A stretch of DNA of 64,000 nucleotides from Microcystis aeruginosa Ma_MB_S_20031200_S102 (GCA_007095845.1 SFBI01000102.1:20374-84373), one strand, 5' to 3'; numbered from the stretch's first letter, positions 45,033 to 54,212 are shown. Program-made: numbers and translations. Notes: a model not told the origin generated them from the sequence alone.

Positions 45033-45470
45033 CTATTTTTCAGCCCGGGGAAACCAATTATCATCTAATATTTGTTCGAGGGATATATGAGCGTCTGAAT
45101 TGAGGGAAAAAAGCTGAGAAACCGATTTAATCGCCACTGGATAAACTTTATCATACATAGCTGCTAATTCTGGCCGTAAGCTGGGACTATCTTCTAAACG
45201 ATGCTGAATTTGGGCGCGAAAATTGACTATTGCTGCCGCCCAATGATTACCTGACCGTTTTTTTTCTTCTTGCCAATAAGCCAGCTTTAAAAGATGTTCG
45301 ATAAGACGGGTTAACAGACTCATTAAAGCTCGTCTATCACTTTTTCCCATACTCTCGATTTCTTCAATTAAATTATCCCAATCCACCTGCTCAAAATTGC
45401 GCTCTCGTAACTGTTTTACCGTCTCTTTTAGCCATTGATTATAATCAGTTTCGTAGGCAGTTGACGACAT
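45033..45470 (-). CDS. DUF29 protein
   Basis: 145 residues of the cyanobacterial DUF29 family: TDYNQWLKETVKQLRERNFE, VDWDNLIEEIESMGKSDRRA, LLTRLIEHLLKLAYW and the terminal DDNWFP. DUF29 proteins are abundant in cyanobacteria and of unknown function. The first 20 codons plus leader (45406-45510) are present again at 48049-48153 as a direct repeat. GGAGAG precedes the ATG. Confidence 0.93.
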   Translation of the reverse strand: MSSTAYETDYNQWLKETVKQLRERNFEQVDWDNLIEEIESMGKSDRRALMSLLTRLIEHLLKLAYWQEEKKRSGNHWAAAIVNFRAQIQHRLEDSPSLRPELAAMYDKVYPVAIKSVSQLFSLNSDAHISLEQILDDNWFPRAEK

Positions 45471-45510
45471 AATTTAACTCTCCATAGAAAATTACTTAAA
45501 TGGCTTTCTA
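45406..45510 (-). repeat. 105-bp direct repeat, copy 1 (DUF29 5' end and leader)
   Basis: Nearly identical to 48049-48153 with two substitutions. This copy is part of the intact DUF29 gene and its upstream region. Confidence 0.95.
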
Positions 45511-45996
45511 AGTAGGTAGGTGTTAAAAGTTCTCAGAAACCCCCCTTATCAAGGGGGGCAGGGGGGATCGAACCCACAATCCATCTTTAATTTAATTATA
45601 ATCAGCTACTTATCTAGGGTTAGCTGAATAAATCTACTTTTCTGGCACAGGAGAATGACGGTCAGGAAATTCTAGCCAATATACTCTATCCCCGTCTATT
45701 AAGAAATCGTACAATAAACATGAGTAGATTAAGAAAGGTTAATGGGTGTATCCATTGATAGATAAGGGTTTTCGGCTATCGTAGTAGATATCTATGGGGG
45801 AAATCCAGATATATTCTAGAACGTGAGGTGGGGAACCTGACGCGATTGCCCCTAAAAATGCCAGGTTTTTGAACGTGGACTCGTTGAACCAAGAATCCCG
45901 AAGCGCTGGGATGGGAGTATCAATCGGATTCTTTCAGGAAACCCGCTTTCTAAATTGCAGTAAGATTGAGGGCATAGTATGGCAATTTCGTAGGCG
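45471..45996. other. Intergenic with G/C repeat and possible ncRNA
   Basis: 45513-45575 holds GTAGGTGTTAAAA plus the CCCCCCTTATCAAGGGGGG unit (as at 26466-26638). A structured candidate RNA occupies about 45793-45940. The pentapeptide gene begins at 45997. Confidence 0.6.
45793..45940 (+). ncRNA. ssrS: Candidate 6S RNA (ssrS)
   Basis: A stretch of about 150 nt just before the pentapeptide gene with paired ends: AATCCAGATA near 45802 and TATCAATCGGATT near 45918. Inside are AACCTG/CAGGTT and AATCCC/GGGAT hairpins. The late segment GTTGAACCAAGAATCCC resembles the GAACCAAG tail of bacterial 6S RNA, which inhibits sigma70 polymerase. Recognition is by eye and not certain; a covariance search would settle it. 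Confidence 0.45.
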
Positions 45997-47997
45997 ATGA
46001 AGGCAGCAGCAGTTATTGAACAGTACAAAAACGGGCGGCGGGATTTCCGGGGGGAATCCTTGCGGGGTGGTAACTTGCGCGGTGCGGACTTAGCCGGGGC
46101 GGATTTCAGTGGTTGTGATATACGCGGGACAAATTTTAGTCGGGCGAATTTGACAGGGGTGAAGTTTGCCGGGACGAAGGCGGGATTGCCGAAGCGATGG
46201 GTGGTGATTTTGCTGGGGTTGGCTTTGGTGTTAATTCTGTTTTCGAGTTTTTTCTCCGTCCTAGCCGCTTATATGACGAGCTTAATTTTTGATTCATCCA
46301 GTACAGAAAACCAAGTTACTGGTTGGTTCACCTTAATTTTTCTCATCTGTTTTTGCGCTGTCACTTGGCGCAAAAATATTTTGGCCGGAGTCGGAGCCTT
46401 CGCCGGAGCCGTAGCCTTCGCCGTAGCCGTAGCCGTAGCCGTAGCCGTAGCCTTCGCCCTAGCCGGAGCCGTAGCCGTAGCCGTAGCCGTAGCCTTCGCC
46501 CTAGCCGGAGCCGGAGCCGGAGCCGTAGCCGTAGCCCTAGCCGGAGCCGGAGCCGGAGCCGTAGCCGGAGCCGGAGACGGAGCCGGAGCCGGAGCCGTAG
46601 CCGTAGCCTTGACGGTATTTTATTGTTGGCTCGGTTGGCTGACCCTTAAACAAGAACACCGCGATCCTTGGTTGCGTAAAATTGTGATAGCCTTTGCTGC
46701 CATTGGTGGCACCTCCTTTTTTCAAGCCAATTTAACCGCAACAGATTTTACAGGAGCCACCTTAAAAAGTACCAATTTTAATCAGGCAATCTTGAATAAA
46801 ACAATTTTTAAACAAGCAATTAAATTGGAATTAGCCCGCCCCGGCAATACCTTATTAGCCAATCCCCAAATTAGAGAATTTCTGATTGATTCCCGCACCG
46901 GAAGCGGAAAAGACTTTGCCCAAGACAATTTACGGGGGGCATATCTGGAGGGGGCAAACCTGAAAACTGCCAACTTGCGCCTAGCGAATATCAGTGAAGC
47001 CAGCTTGCAATACGCCAACCTTGCGGGGGCAAACCTCAGCGAAGTCAACGCCGTCAATACGGATTTGCGCCATGCTACTCTGACGGGTGCTTGCGTGGAA
47101 AATTGGAATATTGATGCTACCACCCAACTGGATGAGGTGGACTGCCACTATATTTACCTGCTTAATGGGCAGAAAGAGCGCCGCCCCAGTAGTGGCGAAT
47201 TTCAACCCGGCGAATTTACTAAATTGTTTGCCGAAATGTTCGACACCGTTGACCTCATTTTCCGCAATGGGGTAGATTGGAAAGCCTTCATTGCTGCCTT
47301 AAAAATAGTACAAGTGCAGAATGAAGATACGCCGCTTCAGGTGCAGAGCATTGCCAATAAAGGGGATGGGGTGATAGTGGTAAAAGTCCATGTACCGCCC
47401 GATACTGATAAAGAGAAAATTCATCAAGAATTTAACCAAAACTATCAACTACAACTCGCAGCCATCGAAGCCCAATATAAGGCACAACTCACCGCCAAAG
47501 AGACGGAAATTGCCATCTATCGCCAACAAAGTGTTGATATGATGGAAATTACCAAAACCCTCGCCAACCGTCCCATCCATGTAGAAGCAAAAGCCATGAG
47601 CAACAGTAACGACAGTTCCCGAAATATTACCATCCGCGATATTAATAATTCTGCCGTCAACTTCGGCGAAATCATCGGCGATGTAACTAATACCATTAAC
47701 CAAATTGCAGCCGATGCTTCCCCAGAAAATGCCCAACTTAAAGCTTTACTGCAAGAACTAACCCAGGCGATTGAAATTGACAGCCATTTAGATGAAGAAG
47801 AAAAAGCCGAAGCCGCCAATCAAGTGAAAAAGATTGCCCAAGCTAGTCAAAATCCTGATGATGCCGGATTGCAAAAGAAAGCCCAACGAGCGGTTAATTT
47901 TCTCGAAACAATTGCTAAAGCTTTGGAACCTGCCAGCAAACTTGCCCAAGCCTGTCAAAAAGCCTTACCGATAATTTTGGGAATATTAGGCTTCTGA
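45997..47997 (+). CDS. Pentapeptide-repeat membrane protein with Ala/Val/Gly tandem-repeat segment
   Basis: 666 residues. Pentapeptide repeats at 17-60 (SLRGGNLRGADLAGADFSG). Hydrophobic helices at about 68-95 and 108-124 are followed by a long A/V/G/F run (about 129-205) encoded by 6-bp DNA repeats GCCGTA/GCCGGA/GCCTTC. A short hydrophobic stretch, then more pentapeptides at 240-275 and 310-365. The C-terminal third is soluble and helical: VDLIFRNGVDWKAFIAALKI, a coiled coil near 470-500, then NITIRDINNSAVNFGEIIGD and a final helical bundle. Similar proteins occur widely in filamentous cyanobacteria; function is unknown. It lies between two copies of a 105-bp direct repeat. Confidence 0.85.
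   Translation: MKAAAVIEQYKNGRRDFRGESLRGGNLRGADLAGADFSGCDIRGTNFSRANLTGVKFAGTKAGLPKRWVVILLGLALVLILFSSFFSVLAAYMTSLIFDSSSTENQVTGWFTLIFLICFCAVTWRKNILAGVGAFAGAVAFAVAVAVAVAVAFALAGAVAVAVAVAFALAGAGAGAVAVALAGAGAGAVAGAGDGAGAGAVAVALTVFYCWLGWLTLKQEHRDPWLRKIVIAFAAIGGTSFFQANLTATDFTGATLKSTNFNQAILNKTIFKQAIKLELARPGNTLLANPQIREFLIDSRTGSGKDFAQDNLRGAYLEGANLKTANLRLANISEASLQYANLAGANLSEVNAVNTDLRHATLTGACVENWNIDATTQLDEVDCHYIYLLNGQKERRPSSGEFQPGEFTKLFAEMFDTVDLIFRNGVDWKAFIAALKIVQVQNEDTPLQVQSIANKGDGVIVVKVHVPPDTDKEKIHQEFNQNYQLQLAAIEAQYKAQLTAKETEIAIYRQQSVDMMEITKTLANRPIHVEAKAMSNSNDSSRNITIRDINNSAVNFGEIIGDVTNTINQIAADASPENAQLKALLQELTQAIEIDSHLDEEEKAEAANQVKKIAQASQNPDDAGLQKKAQRAVNFLETIAKALEPASKLAQACQKALPIILGILGF
46384..46609 (+). 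repeat. 6-bp tandem repeat inside the pentapeptide gene
   Basis: About 37 hexamers of GCCGTA, GCCGGA and GCCTTC/GCCCTA type, in frame, coding Ala-Val, Ala-Gly and Ala-Phe/Leu. Copies change by 6 bp so the frame is kept. One variant GGAGAC introduces a single Asp in the hydrophobic run. Confidence 0.95.
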
Positions 47998-48048
47998 TAG
48001 GTTTGTAGTTGCGCTTTAGCGCAGTCCCAGTTGAGGCTAGAGCATCTT

Positions 48049-48153
48049 CGTAACTGTTTTACCGTCTCTTTTAGCTATTGATTATAATCAGTTTCGTAGG
48101 CAGTTGACGACATAATTTAACTCTCCATAGAAAATTACTTAAATGGCTCTCTA
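48049..48153 (-). repeat. 105-bp direct repeat, copy 2
   Basis: Same as 45406-45510 with two base changes (a C/T and a T/C). Here it is an isolated fragment of the DUF29 5' end; its edge overlaps the stop codon of the next minus-strand gene. Confidence 0.95.
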
Positions 48154-48489
48154 TCTAGAAGAAGCCGAATTTTGTTCAAAAGTTAACTCCTCTAAGACTT
48201 CCGTAACCAACTTGCCGTTGGCTAAACGCTTTAAACTTCTAATCTGAATATTTACTTGGGGAGTTTCTTCTAACTGTTGGATCAAAAAATCTGCATATTT
48301 GATTATTGCCTCACGCGCCGCATTTTTTTTAGTCCAAACTTGCGCCATTTCTAACATATTAGTAACCCCAATAAACTCGTCTCCTTCCCCATCTAAACTA
48401 TAATTAGCCGCATAGGTGTTAGCAGTAGGACACAACAATAAAACATAGCCTAAATGTCCTTTTGTTGGTGTACCAAATCCTTTAGCCAT
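48151..48489 (-). CDS. Hypothetical protein upstream-linked to the transglutaminase gene
   Basis: 112 residues; I do not recognise a family. Begins MAKGFGTPTKGHLGYVLLL and includes AQVWTKKNAAREAII and a strand-rich end VNIQIRSLKRLANGKLVTEV. No signal peptide. GAGGAG lies 8 nt before the ATG at 48489. It is 12 bp downstream of the transglutaminase gene and likely the last cistron of that operon. Its stop codon overlaps the edge of the duplicated 105-bp repeat. Confidence 0.65.
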   Translation of the reverse strand: MAKGFGTPTKGHLGYVLLLCPTANTYAANYSLDGEGDEFIGVTNMLEMAQVWTKKNAAREAIIKYADFLIQQLEETPQVNIQIRSLKRLANGKLVTEVLEELTFEQNSASSR

Positions 48490-48501
48490 AAAAAATTCTC
48501 C

Positions 48502-49368
48502 TCAAGATAACAAATCGAGCGCAATTGTCGATGATAGCTGAGATTCTATCACTTGATGACCGAGATTAACCGGTCGAGCATTTCCCTCTACTGGGGCGCA
48601 ATAACGGGGAATTGGGCTAGAAACGAGGCTAATATGACGGTCACTCACCGCTAATCCATGGGTAGGATCATAACCTTTCCAGCCGCCCCCCGGCAAATAC
48701 ACCTCTACCCAAGCGTGTAAATGTCTTTCTTCTTGGTCTGAATCCCCTTCTTGATAGCCACTGACAAAACGAGAAGCTAATCCCACACAGCGACACACAT
48801 CCATAAATAAAACCACAAAATCGCGACAGGAACCCTGCTTATTTTTCCAAGTGTTTCCGGGTAGGTAGGGTTCCCCGGTAAGACGAATAATTTGCTGACA
48901 ATTTCGGTAAATTTTGTCATTGAGATTAAATAGAAAAGATAGCACCTGTCCTTCGGTTTCCTGCATAATTTCTTGGGCTAATGCTGCCATATCAGGGTCA
49001 TTATTTAACCCATAAAATTGTCTGTAGGGTTGTAATTGACTGTGGAGAGAAATGGGATAATCAAAGGGTAAACAGGTCGCCCAAGGTTCCAACAAATACT
49101 GGAAAGGATTAATCCCATGGGTTTCTACTTCACTGACCACATCAATCAATAATTCTTCCGTCGGTTGATTAAACCAAATTTGTAAACAAGAATTGCCATC
49201 GAGGTCGATAATATTAGTTATTGTTAAAGGTTCTGGGTTAATTTTGAGGGTAAAATCTCGCAAAGTTTGCCCACCATCGGATTTTGGTCGCAAGCGCAGG
49301 AGATGGGGGGATAAAATCACGGGTTGATTATAGAAATAGTTGGTTTGATGCCGAATATGATAACGCAT
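48502..49368 (-). CDS. Transglutaminase-like cysteine peptidase
   Basis: 288 residues. N-terminal beta-region (RYHIRHQTNYFYNQPVILSP) of the bacterial transglutaminase family, then the papain-like catalytic core: Cys181 in QGSCRDFVVLFMDVCR, His218 in HLHAWVEVYLPG and Asp234 in GYDPTHG. These enzymes are proteases or amide-forming enzymes. It is the third member of an ATP-grasp, alpha-E, transglutaminase operon, a combination thought from genome analysis to make or trim peptide tags. The stop/start TAATG overlap with the alpha-E gene implies coupled translation. Confidence 0.94.
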   Translation of the reverse strand: MRYHIRHQTNYFYNQPVILSPHLLRLRPKSDGGQTLRDFTLKINPEPLTITNIIDLDGNSCLQIWFNQPTEELLIDVVSEVETHGINPFQYLLEPWATCLPFDYPISLHSQLQPYRQFYGLNNDPDMAALAQEIMQETEGQVLSFLFNLNDKIYRNCQQIIRLTGEPYLPGNTWKNKQGSCRDFVVLFMDVCRCVGLASRFVSGYQEGDSDQEERHLHAWVEVYLPGGGWKGYDPTHGLAVSDRHISLVSSPIPRYCAPVEGNARPVNLGHQVIESQLSSTIALDLLS

Positions 49369-50369
49369 TAAGTTGTTAATTGGGATTGATATTGAAAGTT
49401 ATTTACTGGCAGAGGTGGGGCAAGTTCGGGATTAAAAACAAAGAAAGTTTCCGTCATTTTTATTCCCACATCATTAACTCTTTTTTGAATATGGTCGAGG
49501 AATTCATGCAATCCCATTTCAATAATATCCTCGATAGTTAAATAACTCATTTCCGCACAAAGTCGCCCTAAACTTCTTTCTACGGAATTACCCCAAGTTC
49601 CTATGGGAGTCCCAGTAACTTGATGCAAACAGTGGTCTAATTCCCGCAGACAAAAGTGAATTGAACGAGGAAACTCTCGATTAAGAATTAAAAATTCGGC
49701 CACGTCACTAGGAGTAATCCGTCGTTGACATTTACGATACATTTCGTAGGCACTCACGGACCGCAGTAAAGCAATCCATTGAATTTGGTCGAGAGAAGTT
49801 CCTACCCATTGGGCGGAAGGCAAGAGATAATAGTATTTAACATCAAGAATTCTGGCGGTTTTATCGGCGCGTTCCTGTAATCTTCCCATAACGCCAAAAT
49901 GCCAACCTTCATTATGAGTCATCGTCGCATCCATCACCCCCGCAAAACGGTGACTAGCTAATTTAACTTGAGTAAAAAAGTTAGGTAAAGTAGTTTGAGG
50001 ATGGTAAGAGGAAGCATCTTTTACCATCAGGAAAAAACCATTAACCTGTTCCCACATTTCCGAGGAAATAATCTCGCGAACTGACCGAGCATTTTCTCTG
50101 GCCCAGCGCAAACAAGAGATAATTGAATTACTATATTCCGTGTCAAATGTCAAGAAATTGATCACATTTTCTGCGGTGGCTGTGCCGTAACGTTTCTTGA
50201 ATTGTTCTAAATCTCCCGTGGTTAAAACCAAAGGTTCCCACTGTTGCAAAACGCTGGTAGGTACATCTAACATTAAATTAAGATTAACATCCATAAACCT
50301 GGCGACATTTTCCGCCCGTTCAATATAGCGATTTAACCAATAAATTGAATCAGCAACTCTACTAAGCAT
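49368..50369 (-). CDS. Alpha-E domain protein (DUF403)
   Basis: 333 residues, all helical, with the family start MLSRVADSIYWLNRYIERAE and RENARSVREIISSEMWEQVN, HNEGWHFGVMGRLQERADKT. Alpha-E proteins accompany circularly permuted ATP-grasp enzymes and transglutaminases in a conserved predicted peptide-ligase cluster. It overlaps the transglutaminase start by one base and follows the ATP-grasp gene after 70 bp. Confidence 0.95.
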   Translation of the reverse strand: MLSRVADSIYWLNRYIERAENVARFMDVNLNLMLDVPTSVLQQWEPLVLTTGDLEQFKKRYGTATAENVINFLTFDTEYSNSIISCLRWARENARSVREIISSEMWEQVNGFFLMVKDASSYHPQTTLPNFFTQVKLASHRFAGVMDATMTHNEGWHFGVMGRLQERADKTARILDVKYYYLLPSAQWVGTSLDQIQWIALLRSVSAYEMYRKCQRRITPSDVAEFLILNREFPRSIHFCLRELDHCLHQVTGTPIGTWGNSVERSLGRLCAEMSYLTIEDIIEMGLHEFLDHIQKRVNDVGIKMTETFFVFNPELAPPLPVNNFQYQSQLTT

Positions 50370-50439
50370 AATTAACTGGGAAAAAGTGAAAAGGGTAGGG
50401 TGGGTTACTAACCCACCAAAATTTTGATTATTGTCCTGA

Positions 50440-51876
50440 TTACTTGGTTAAAACCCAAGTATCTTTACTGCCACCACCTTGAGAAGAATTAACCACTAAA
50501 GAACCCTTTTTCAAAGCTACGCGAGTTAACCCCCCGGGATGCACATAAATTTCATCGCCACGATGGAGAATATAGGGACGTAAATCCACATGACGACCTT
50601 CAATTTCCGTGTCAATTAAAGTTGGAACCCTAGAAAGACTTAACACCGGTTGAGCGATATAATTGCGGGGATTAGCGGCAATGCGTGGGGCAAATTCTTC
50701 TCGTTCTTTCGAGGTAGCTTGGGAACCAACTAACATCCCATACCCTCCCGATTCATTAGCAGCTTTCACAACTAATTTATCGAGATTATTTAAGACATAA
50801 TCTAAGTCCTTTTCTCGCCAACAAAGATAGGTAGGAACGTTATTTAAAATCGCTTCTTCTCCCAGATAATAACGAATCATATCGGGGACAAAAGCATAAA
50901 TAACCTTATCATCAGCGACTCCCGTACCAGGGGCATTAGCTAAAGCAACGCGGCCTTCCTGAAAAACTTTTAATAATCCGGGTACACCTAACATTGAATC
51001 GGGACGAAAAACCGCCGGATCTAAAAAGTCATCATCGAGGCGACGATATACCACATCTACCCGTCTTAATCCCTTGGTGGTTTTCATTTGTAGATAACCA
51101 TCAAAGACGACTAAATCACGCCCTTCCACTAATTCTACCCCCATTTGTTGGGCGATAAAAGAATGTTCAAAGTAGGCAGAATTATAGGTTCCGGGGGTCA
51201 AAACCACCACGGTGGGATTAGGTAATTGGAGCGGTGCTAAATTAAGGAGAGTTTCCAACAGATGGGAAGGATAATCATCTACTGGTTTAACATTCATGGT
51301 CTGGAAAATATCGGGGAAAGTGCTTTTCATTACCCGACGATTTTCGAGGACATAGGAAATACCGGAAGGAACCCGCAAATTATCCTCTAAAACGTACCAT
51401 CGACCATCTTTATCGCGGACTAAATCGGTTCCCGTGATGTGACACCAGATACCTCCGGCGGGTTTCAGTCCCAGACAGGGTTTCAGAAATCCCGTCGCTG
51501 AGGCGATTAATTCGGGGGGAATAATACCATCTTTAATGATTAACTGGTCATTGTAGATATCGGAGAGAAAAAGATTGAGAGCTTTAATGCGTTGTTTCAG
51601 GCCTCTTTCTAAATAATCCCAGTCCTCAGCTGCGACAATTCGGGGAATAATATCAAAAGGAAAGATTTTTTCTACCCCTTGATTGTCGCTATAGACATTG
51701 AAAGTCACCCCCAATTCAAACAGGGCCGACTGGGCGGTTTCCCGGTGTTGTTGAAGTTCTTGGGGTGGCAGATTCTGCAACCATTTGATTAAAGGGGACG
51801 CGTGGGGACGAGGTTGACCATCATCCAAGAATAGTTCGTCGTAGAAGCCTTCGGGATCGTAGGTATTTAATAGCAC
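50440..51876 (-). CDS. Circularly permuted ATP-grasp protein
   Basis: 478 residues. N-terminal FYDELFLDDGQPRPHASPLI is the family hallmark, with the ATP-binding segment rearranged: DGRWYVLEDNLRVPSGISYV, LVVKAANESGGYGMLVG and YIAQPVLSLSRVPT. ATP-grasp enzymes form amide bonds through acyl phosphates. It is first in the operon with alpha-E and transglutaminase genes. The real substrate is unknown; peptide ligation is inferred from the cluster. ATG at 51876. Confidence 0.95.
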   Translation of the reverse strand: MLLNTYDPEGFYDELFLDDGQPRPHASPLIKWLQNLPPQELQQHRETAQSALFELGVTFNVYSDNQGVEKIFPFDIIPRIVAAEDWDYLERGLKQRIKALNLFLSDIYNDQLIIKDGIIPPELIASATGFLKPCLGLKPAGGIWCHITGTDLVRDKDGRWYVLEDNLRVPSGISYVLENRRVMKSTFPDIFQTMNVKPVDDYPSHLLETLLNLAPLQLPNPTVVVLTPGTYNSAYFEHSFIAQQMGVELVEGRDLVVFDGYLQMKTTKGLRRVDVVYRRLDDDFLDPAVFRPDSMLGVPGLLKVFQEGRVALANAPGTGVADDKVIYAFVPDMIRYYLGEEAILNNVPTYLCWREKDLDYVLNNLDKLVVKAANESGGYGMLVGSQATSKEREEFAPRIAANPRNYIAQPVLSLSRVPTLIDTEIEGRHVDLRPYILHRGDEIYVHPGGLTRVALKKGSLVVNSSQGGGSKDTWVLTK

Positions 51877-52112
51877 ACTGACCTCATTGCATACCTTACC
51901 TATTCCCAGTGTCGGACAATTGGCCTGATTTTTTGTAGTCTAGGAGACATTTTAAGGGAAATTTTAGGAAGTTACGTTTTTTGAGGCTGGCGATCGCAGA
52001 TTGATCCCCACCGGTGGAGAAACCTGACAAGAGCGAGAATTAGCCCTGAAAACTGTGTTACATTTTTTAAAGGTCACACCTTAAATCTTTCATTTTTCTT
52101 ACTGGTTACGCG
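51877..52112. other. Divergent intergenic between the ATP-grasp operon and petB
   Basis: About 236 bp holding the two promoters. TGTTACATTT near 52056 may be the petB -10. No other feature seen. Confidence 0.4.
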
Positions 52113-52781
52113 ATGTTTACCAAACAAGTAACGGATTCTAAAGCCTATCAATGGTTTGAGGAACGCTTAGAAATTCAAGGGATCGCTGATGATATCAGCA
52201 CCAAATACGTTCCCCCCCACGTTAATATCTTCTACTGTCTGGGTGGTATCACCCTTGTGTGCTTCGTGATCCAGTTTGCCACTGGTTTCGCCATGACCTT
52301 CTACTACAAACCCACCGTAGCAGAGGCCCTCTCCTCCGTACAGTACATCATGAACGAAGTTAACTTTGGCTGGTTAATTCGTTCTATCCATCGCTGGTCC
52401 GCCAGTATGATGGTCTTAATGATGATCCTGCACGTTTTCCGCGTCTATCTGACCGGTGGCTTCAAAAAACCGCGTGAATTAACCTGGGTGACAGGGGTTG
52501 TCTTGGCCGTGATCACCGTTAGCTTCGGTGTCACCGGTTACTCCTTACCCTGGGATCAGGTGGGTTACTGGGCGGTTAAAATTGTTTCCGGTGTACCTGC
52601 TGCTATTCCCGTCGTCGGTGATCAACTCGTCACCCTGATGCGCGGTAGCGAAAGCGTCGGTCAAGCAACTTTAACCCGTTTCTACAGCTTACATACTTTT
52701 GTACTACCTTGGTCGATCGCGGTCTTCATGTTGCTACATTTCTTGATGATCCGTAAACAAGGCATTTCTGGGCCTCTATAA
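52113..52781 (+). CDS. petB: Cytochrome b6
   Basis: 222 residues, standard. Contains four membrane helices with heme-ligating histidines ([20 protein letters not shown], and [20 protein letters not shown]), and the [15 protein letters not shown] loops. It is the b-type cytochrome of the b6f complex between the photosystems. petD follows 51 bp later with its own AGGAG, the usual petBD unit. Confidence 0.99.
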   Translation: MFTKQVTDSKAYQWFEERLEIQGIADDISTKYVPPHVNIFYCLGGITLVCFVIQFATGFAMTFYYKPTVAEALSSVQYIMNEVNFGWLIRSIHRWSASMMVLMMILHVFRVYLTGGFKKPRELTWVTGVVLAVITVSFGVTGYSLPWDQVGYWAVKIVSGVPAAIPVVGDQLVTLMRGSESVGQATLTRFYSLHTFVLPWSIAVFMLLHFLMIRKQGISGPL

Positions 52782-52832
52782 TTCAGAAAAATATCTCTGT
52801 CGATCCGAAATCATTTTTAGGAGACATTATCC

Positions 52833-53315
52833 ATGTCCACATTAAAAAAGCCCGATCTCAGCGATCCCGCTCTCCGCGCTAAGTTGGCTAAAGGTATGGG
52901 TCACAACTACTACGGTGAACCCGCTTGGCCTAACGATCTGCTCTATGTCTTCCCGGTGGTTATCTTCGGTACGATCGGACTCTGCACTGGTTTAGCGATT
53001 ATGGATCCCACCATGATTGGTGAACCTGCCGATCCTTTCGCTACTCCCCTAGAAATTCTGCCGGAGTGGTATCTTTATCCCGTTTTCCAAATTCTCCGTA
53101 TTCTTCCTAACAAACTCTTAGGTATTGCTTGCATGGCTGGCGTTCCCCTAGGCTTGATGTTAGTTCCTTTTATTGAAAGCGTCAATAAATTCCAAAATCC
53201 TTTCCGTCGTCCCGTCGCTACCGCTATCTTCCTATTTGGTACTGTGGTCACGATTTGGTTAGGTATTGGTGCCACTTTCCCCATCGATACATCTTTAACT
53301 CTCGGTTTGTTCTAA
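52833..53315 (+). CDS. petD: Cytochrome b6f subunit IV
   Basis: 160 residues: [20 protein letters not shown] at the start, [20 protein letters not shown] with the conserved PEWY Qo motif, and three membrane helices. Subunit IV completes the b6f quinol-oxidising core. Translated from a petB-petD transcript; AGGAG 9 nt before ATG. A hairpin follows at 53338-53388. Confidence 0.99.
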   Translation: MSTLKKPDLSDPALRAKLAKGMGHNYYGEPAWPNDLLYVFPVVIFGTIGLCTGLAIMDPTMIGEPADPFATPLEILPEWYLYPVFQILRILPNKLLGIACMAGVPLGLMLVPFIESVNKFQNPFRRPVATAIFLFGTVVTIWLGIGATFPIDTSLTLGLF

Positions 53316-53337
53316 GTTACTGAACTCTGGCAGTTTT

Positions 53338-53388
53338 TTGCCCACGCTTGTGATTCCTGACTTTGGAAGAGCGATCGTGGGCAATTTT
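53338..53388 (+). terminator. Possible terminator of petBD
   Basis: TTGCCCACG (53338-53346) and CGTGGGCAA (53376-53384) pair around a 29-nt loop followed by TTTT. The loop is long, so this is moderate evidence. Confidence 0.5.
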
Positions 53389-53402
53389 AGTTTTGATTTG
53401 TT

Positions 53403-54212
53403 CTATCGGGTAATTTGTTGTACCAAAGCGATAACATCACTGCGACTGAGTTTTTCCTTACCTAATGCTAGGACTTCGAGAGTGCCATGGGCTAAAGCGA
53501 GGGGAATCTTACAAAAATCGAGTGCTGGCCCTTTCGGCAGCGATTGAGTGTAATAATCGGCTAATTTCAGATTACGACGGGCATAACTATGAATATCACT
53601 CATTGTCCAACCCTGGGGCAGAAAACTTACCCCCCGGCGCCGATCCTCCCCGTGGTTGCGAGCAATATTGACCGCTTGTAAACCCCGACCAAAACCGATG
53701 GCATAACTACGATTAGTTTCGGTCCCGTCGTACCAATTCCAGAGGTCAGACAGCAATAAACCCACAGCACCAGCCACACTAAAGGTATATTGATCTAATT
53801 GCACTTCTGTGCGAATATCCCAGTTATTGCTGGCCCAGTAGGCCATGCGATCGGCCATGGCCGCCGTGGCATCCCAAACCCGGGGGGCGATCGAATCCGG
53901 TGCTAACAGGGCCCATTCGCCAATTCTCAGGGTTACTTCCGGCAAAATCTCCCGATGGACTAAGCCAAAAGTAAAATCCTCTTTGGTAGAGTTTTCAGTA
54001 CCTGCTTGTAAATTCAGGCTAATTTGTCTTAATATCTGAGATTTACTGAAGTTATCTAGGTCGGGATGGTCTTCTACTTCATCGATCGCCCTCATACAGA
54101 GATAAGCTGAGGCTACTGCCTCAAGCAGACGATCTGGTAAACGACTTATGGGAATATAAAAAGTTCGACTCGTTTCTTGCAGAATCGTTAAAGCATTATC
54201 GCGCAAATTCAT
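53403..54212 (-). CDS. Squalene/phytoene synthase-family protein
   Basis: 269 residues. First aspartate-rich motif: YLCMRAIDEVEDHP (Asp44 and Asp48). The second, LQAVNIARNHGEDRRRGVSF, has Asn186 where a catalytic Mg-binding Asp is normal, with Asp190 retained. The family joins two C15 or C20 prenyl diphosphates head to head; this short form is the squalene synthase-like group of cyanobacteria, feeding hopanoids. Because of Asn186 the activity is uncertain. It is convergent with petD; ATG at 54212 follows GAGGAG. Confidence 0.85.
   Translation of the reverse strand: MNLRDNALTILQETSRTFYIPISRLPDRLLEAVASAYLCMRAIDEVEDHPDLDNFSKSQILRQISLNLQAGTENSTKEDFTFGLVHREILPEVTLRIGEWALLAPDSIAPRVWDATAAMADRMAYWASNNWDIRTEVQLDQYTFSVAGAVGLLLSDLWNWYDGTETNRSYAIGFGRGLQAVNIARNHGEDRRRGVSFLPQGWTMSDIHSYARRNLKLADYYTQSLPKGPALDFCKIPLALAHGTLEVLALGKEKLSRSDVIALVQQITR

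Noticed and set aside
45553..45590. tRNA T-arm-like sequence (GGATCGAACCCACAATCC)
   Set aside because: It is part of the G/C dispersed repeat and has no cloverleaf around it.
46323..46649. Arg/Ser-rich ORF in another frame of the pentapeptide gene
   Set aside because: Product of reading the hexamer repeat out of frame.
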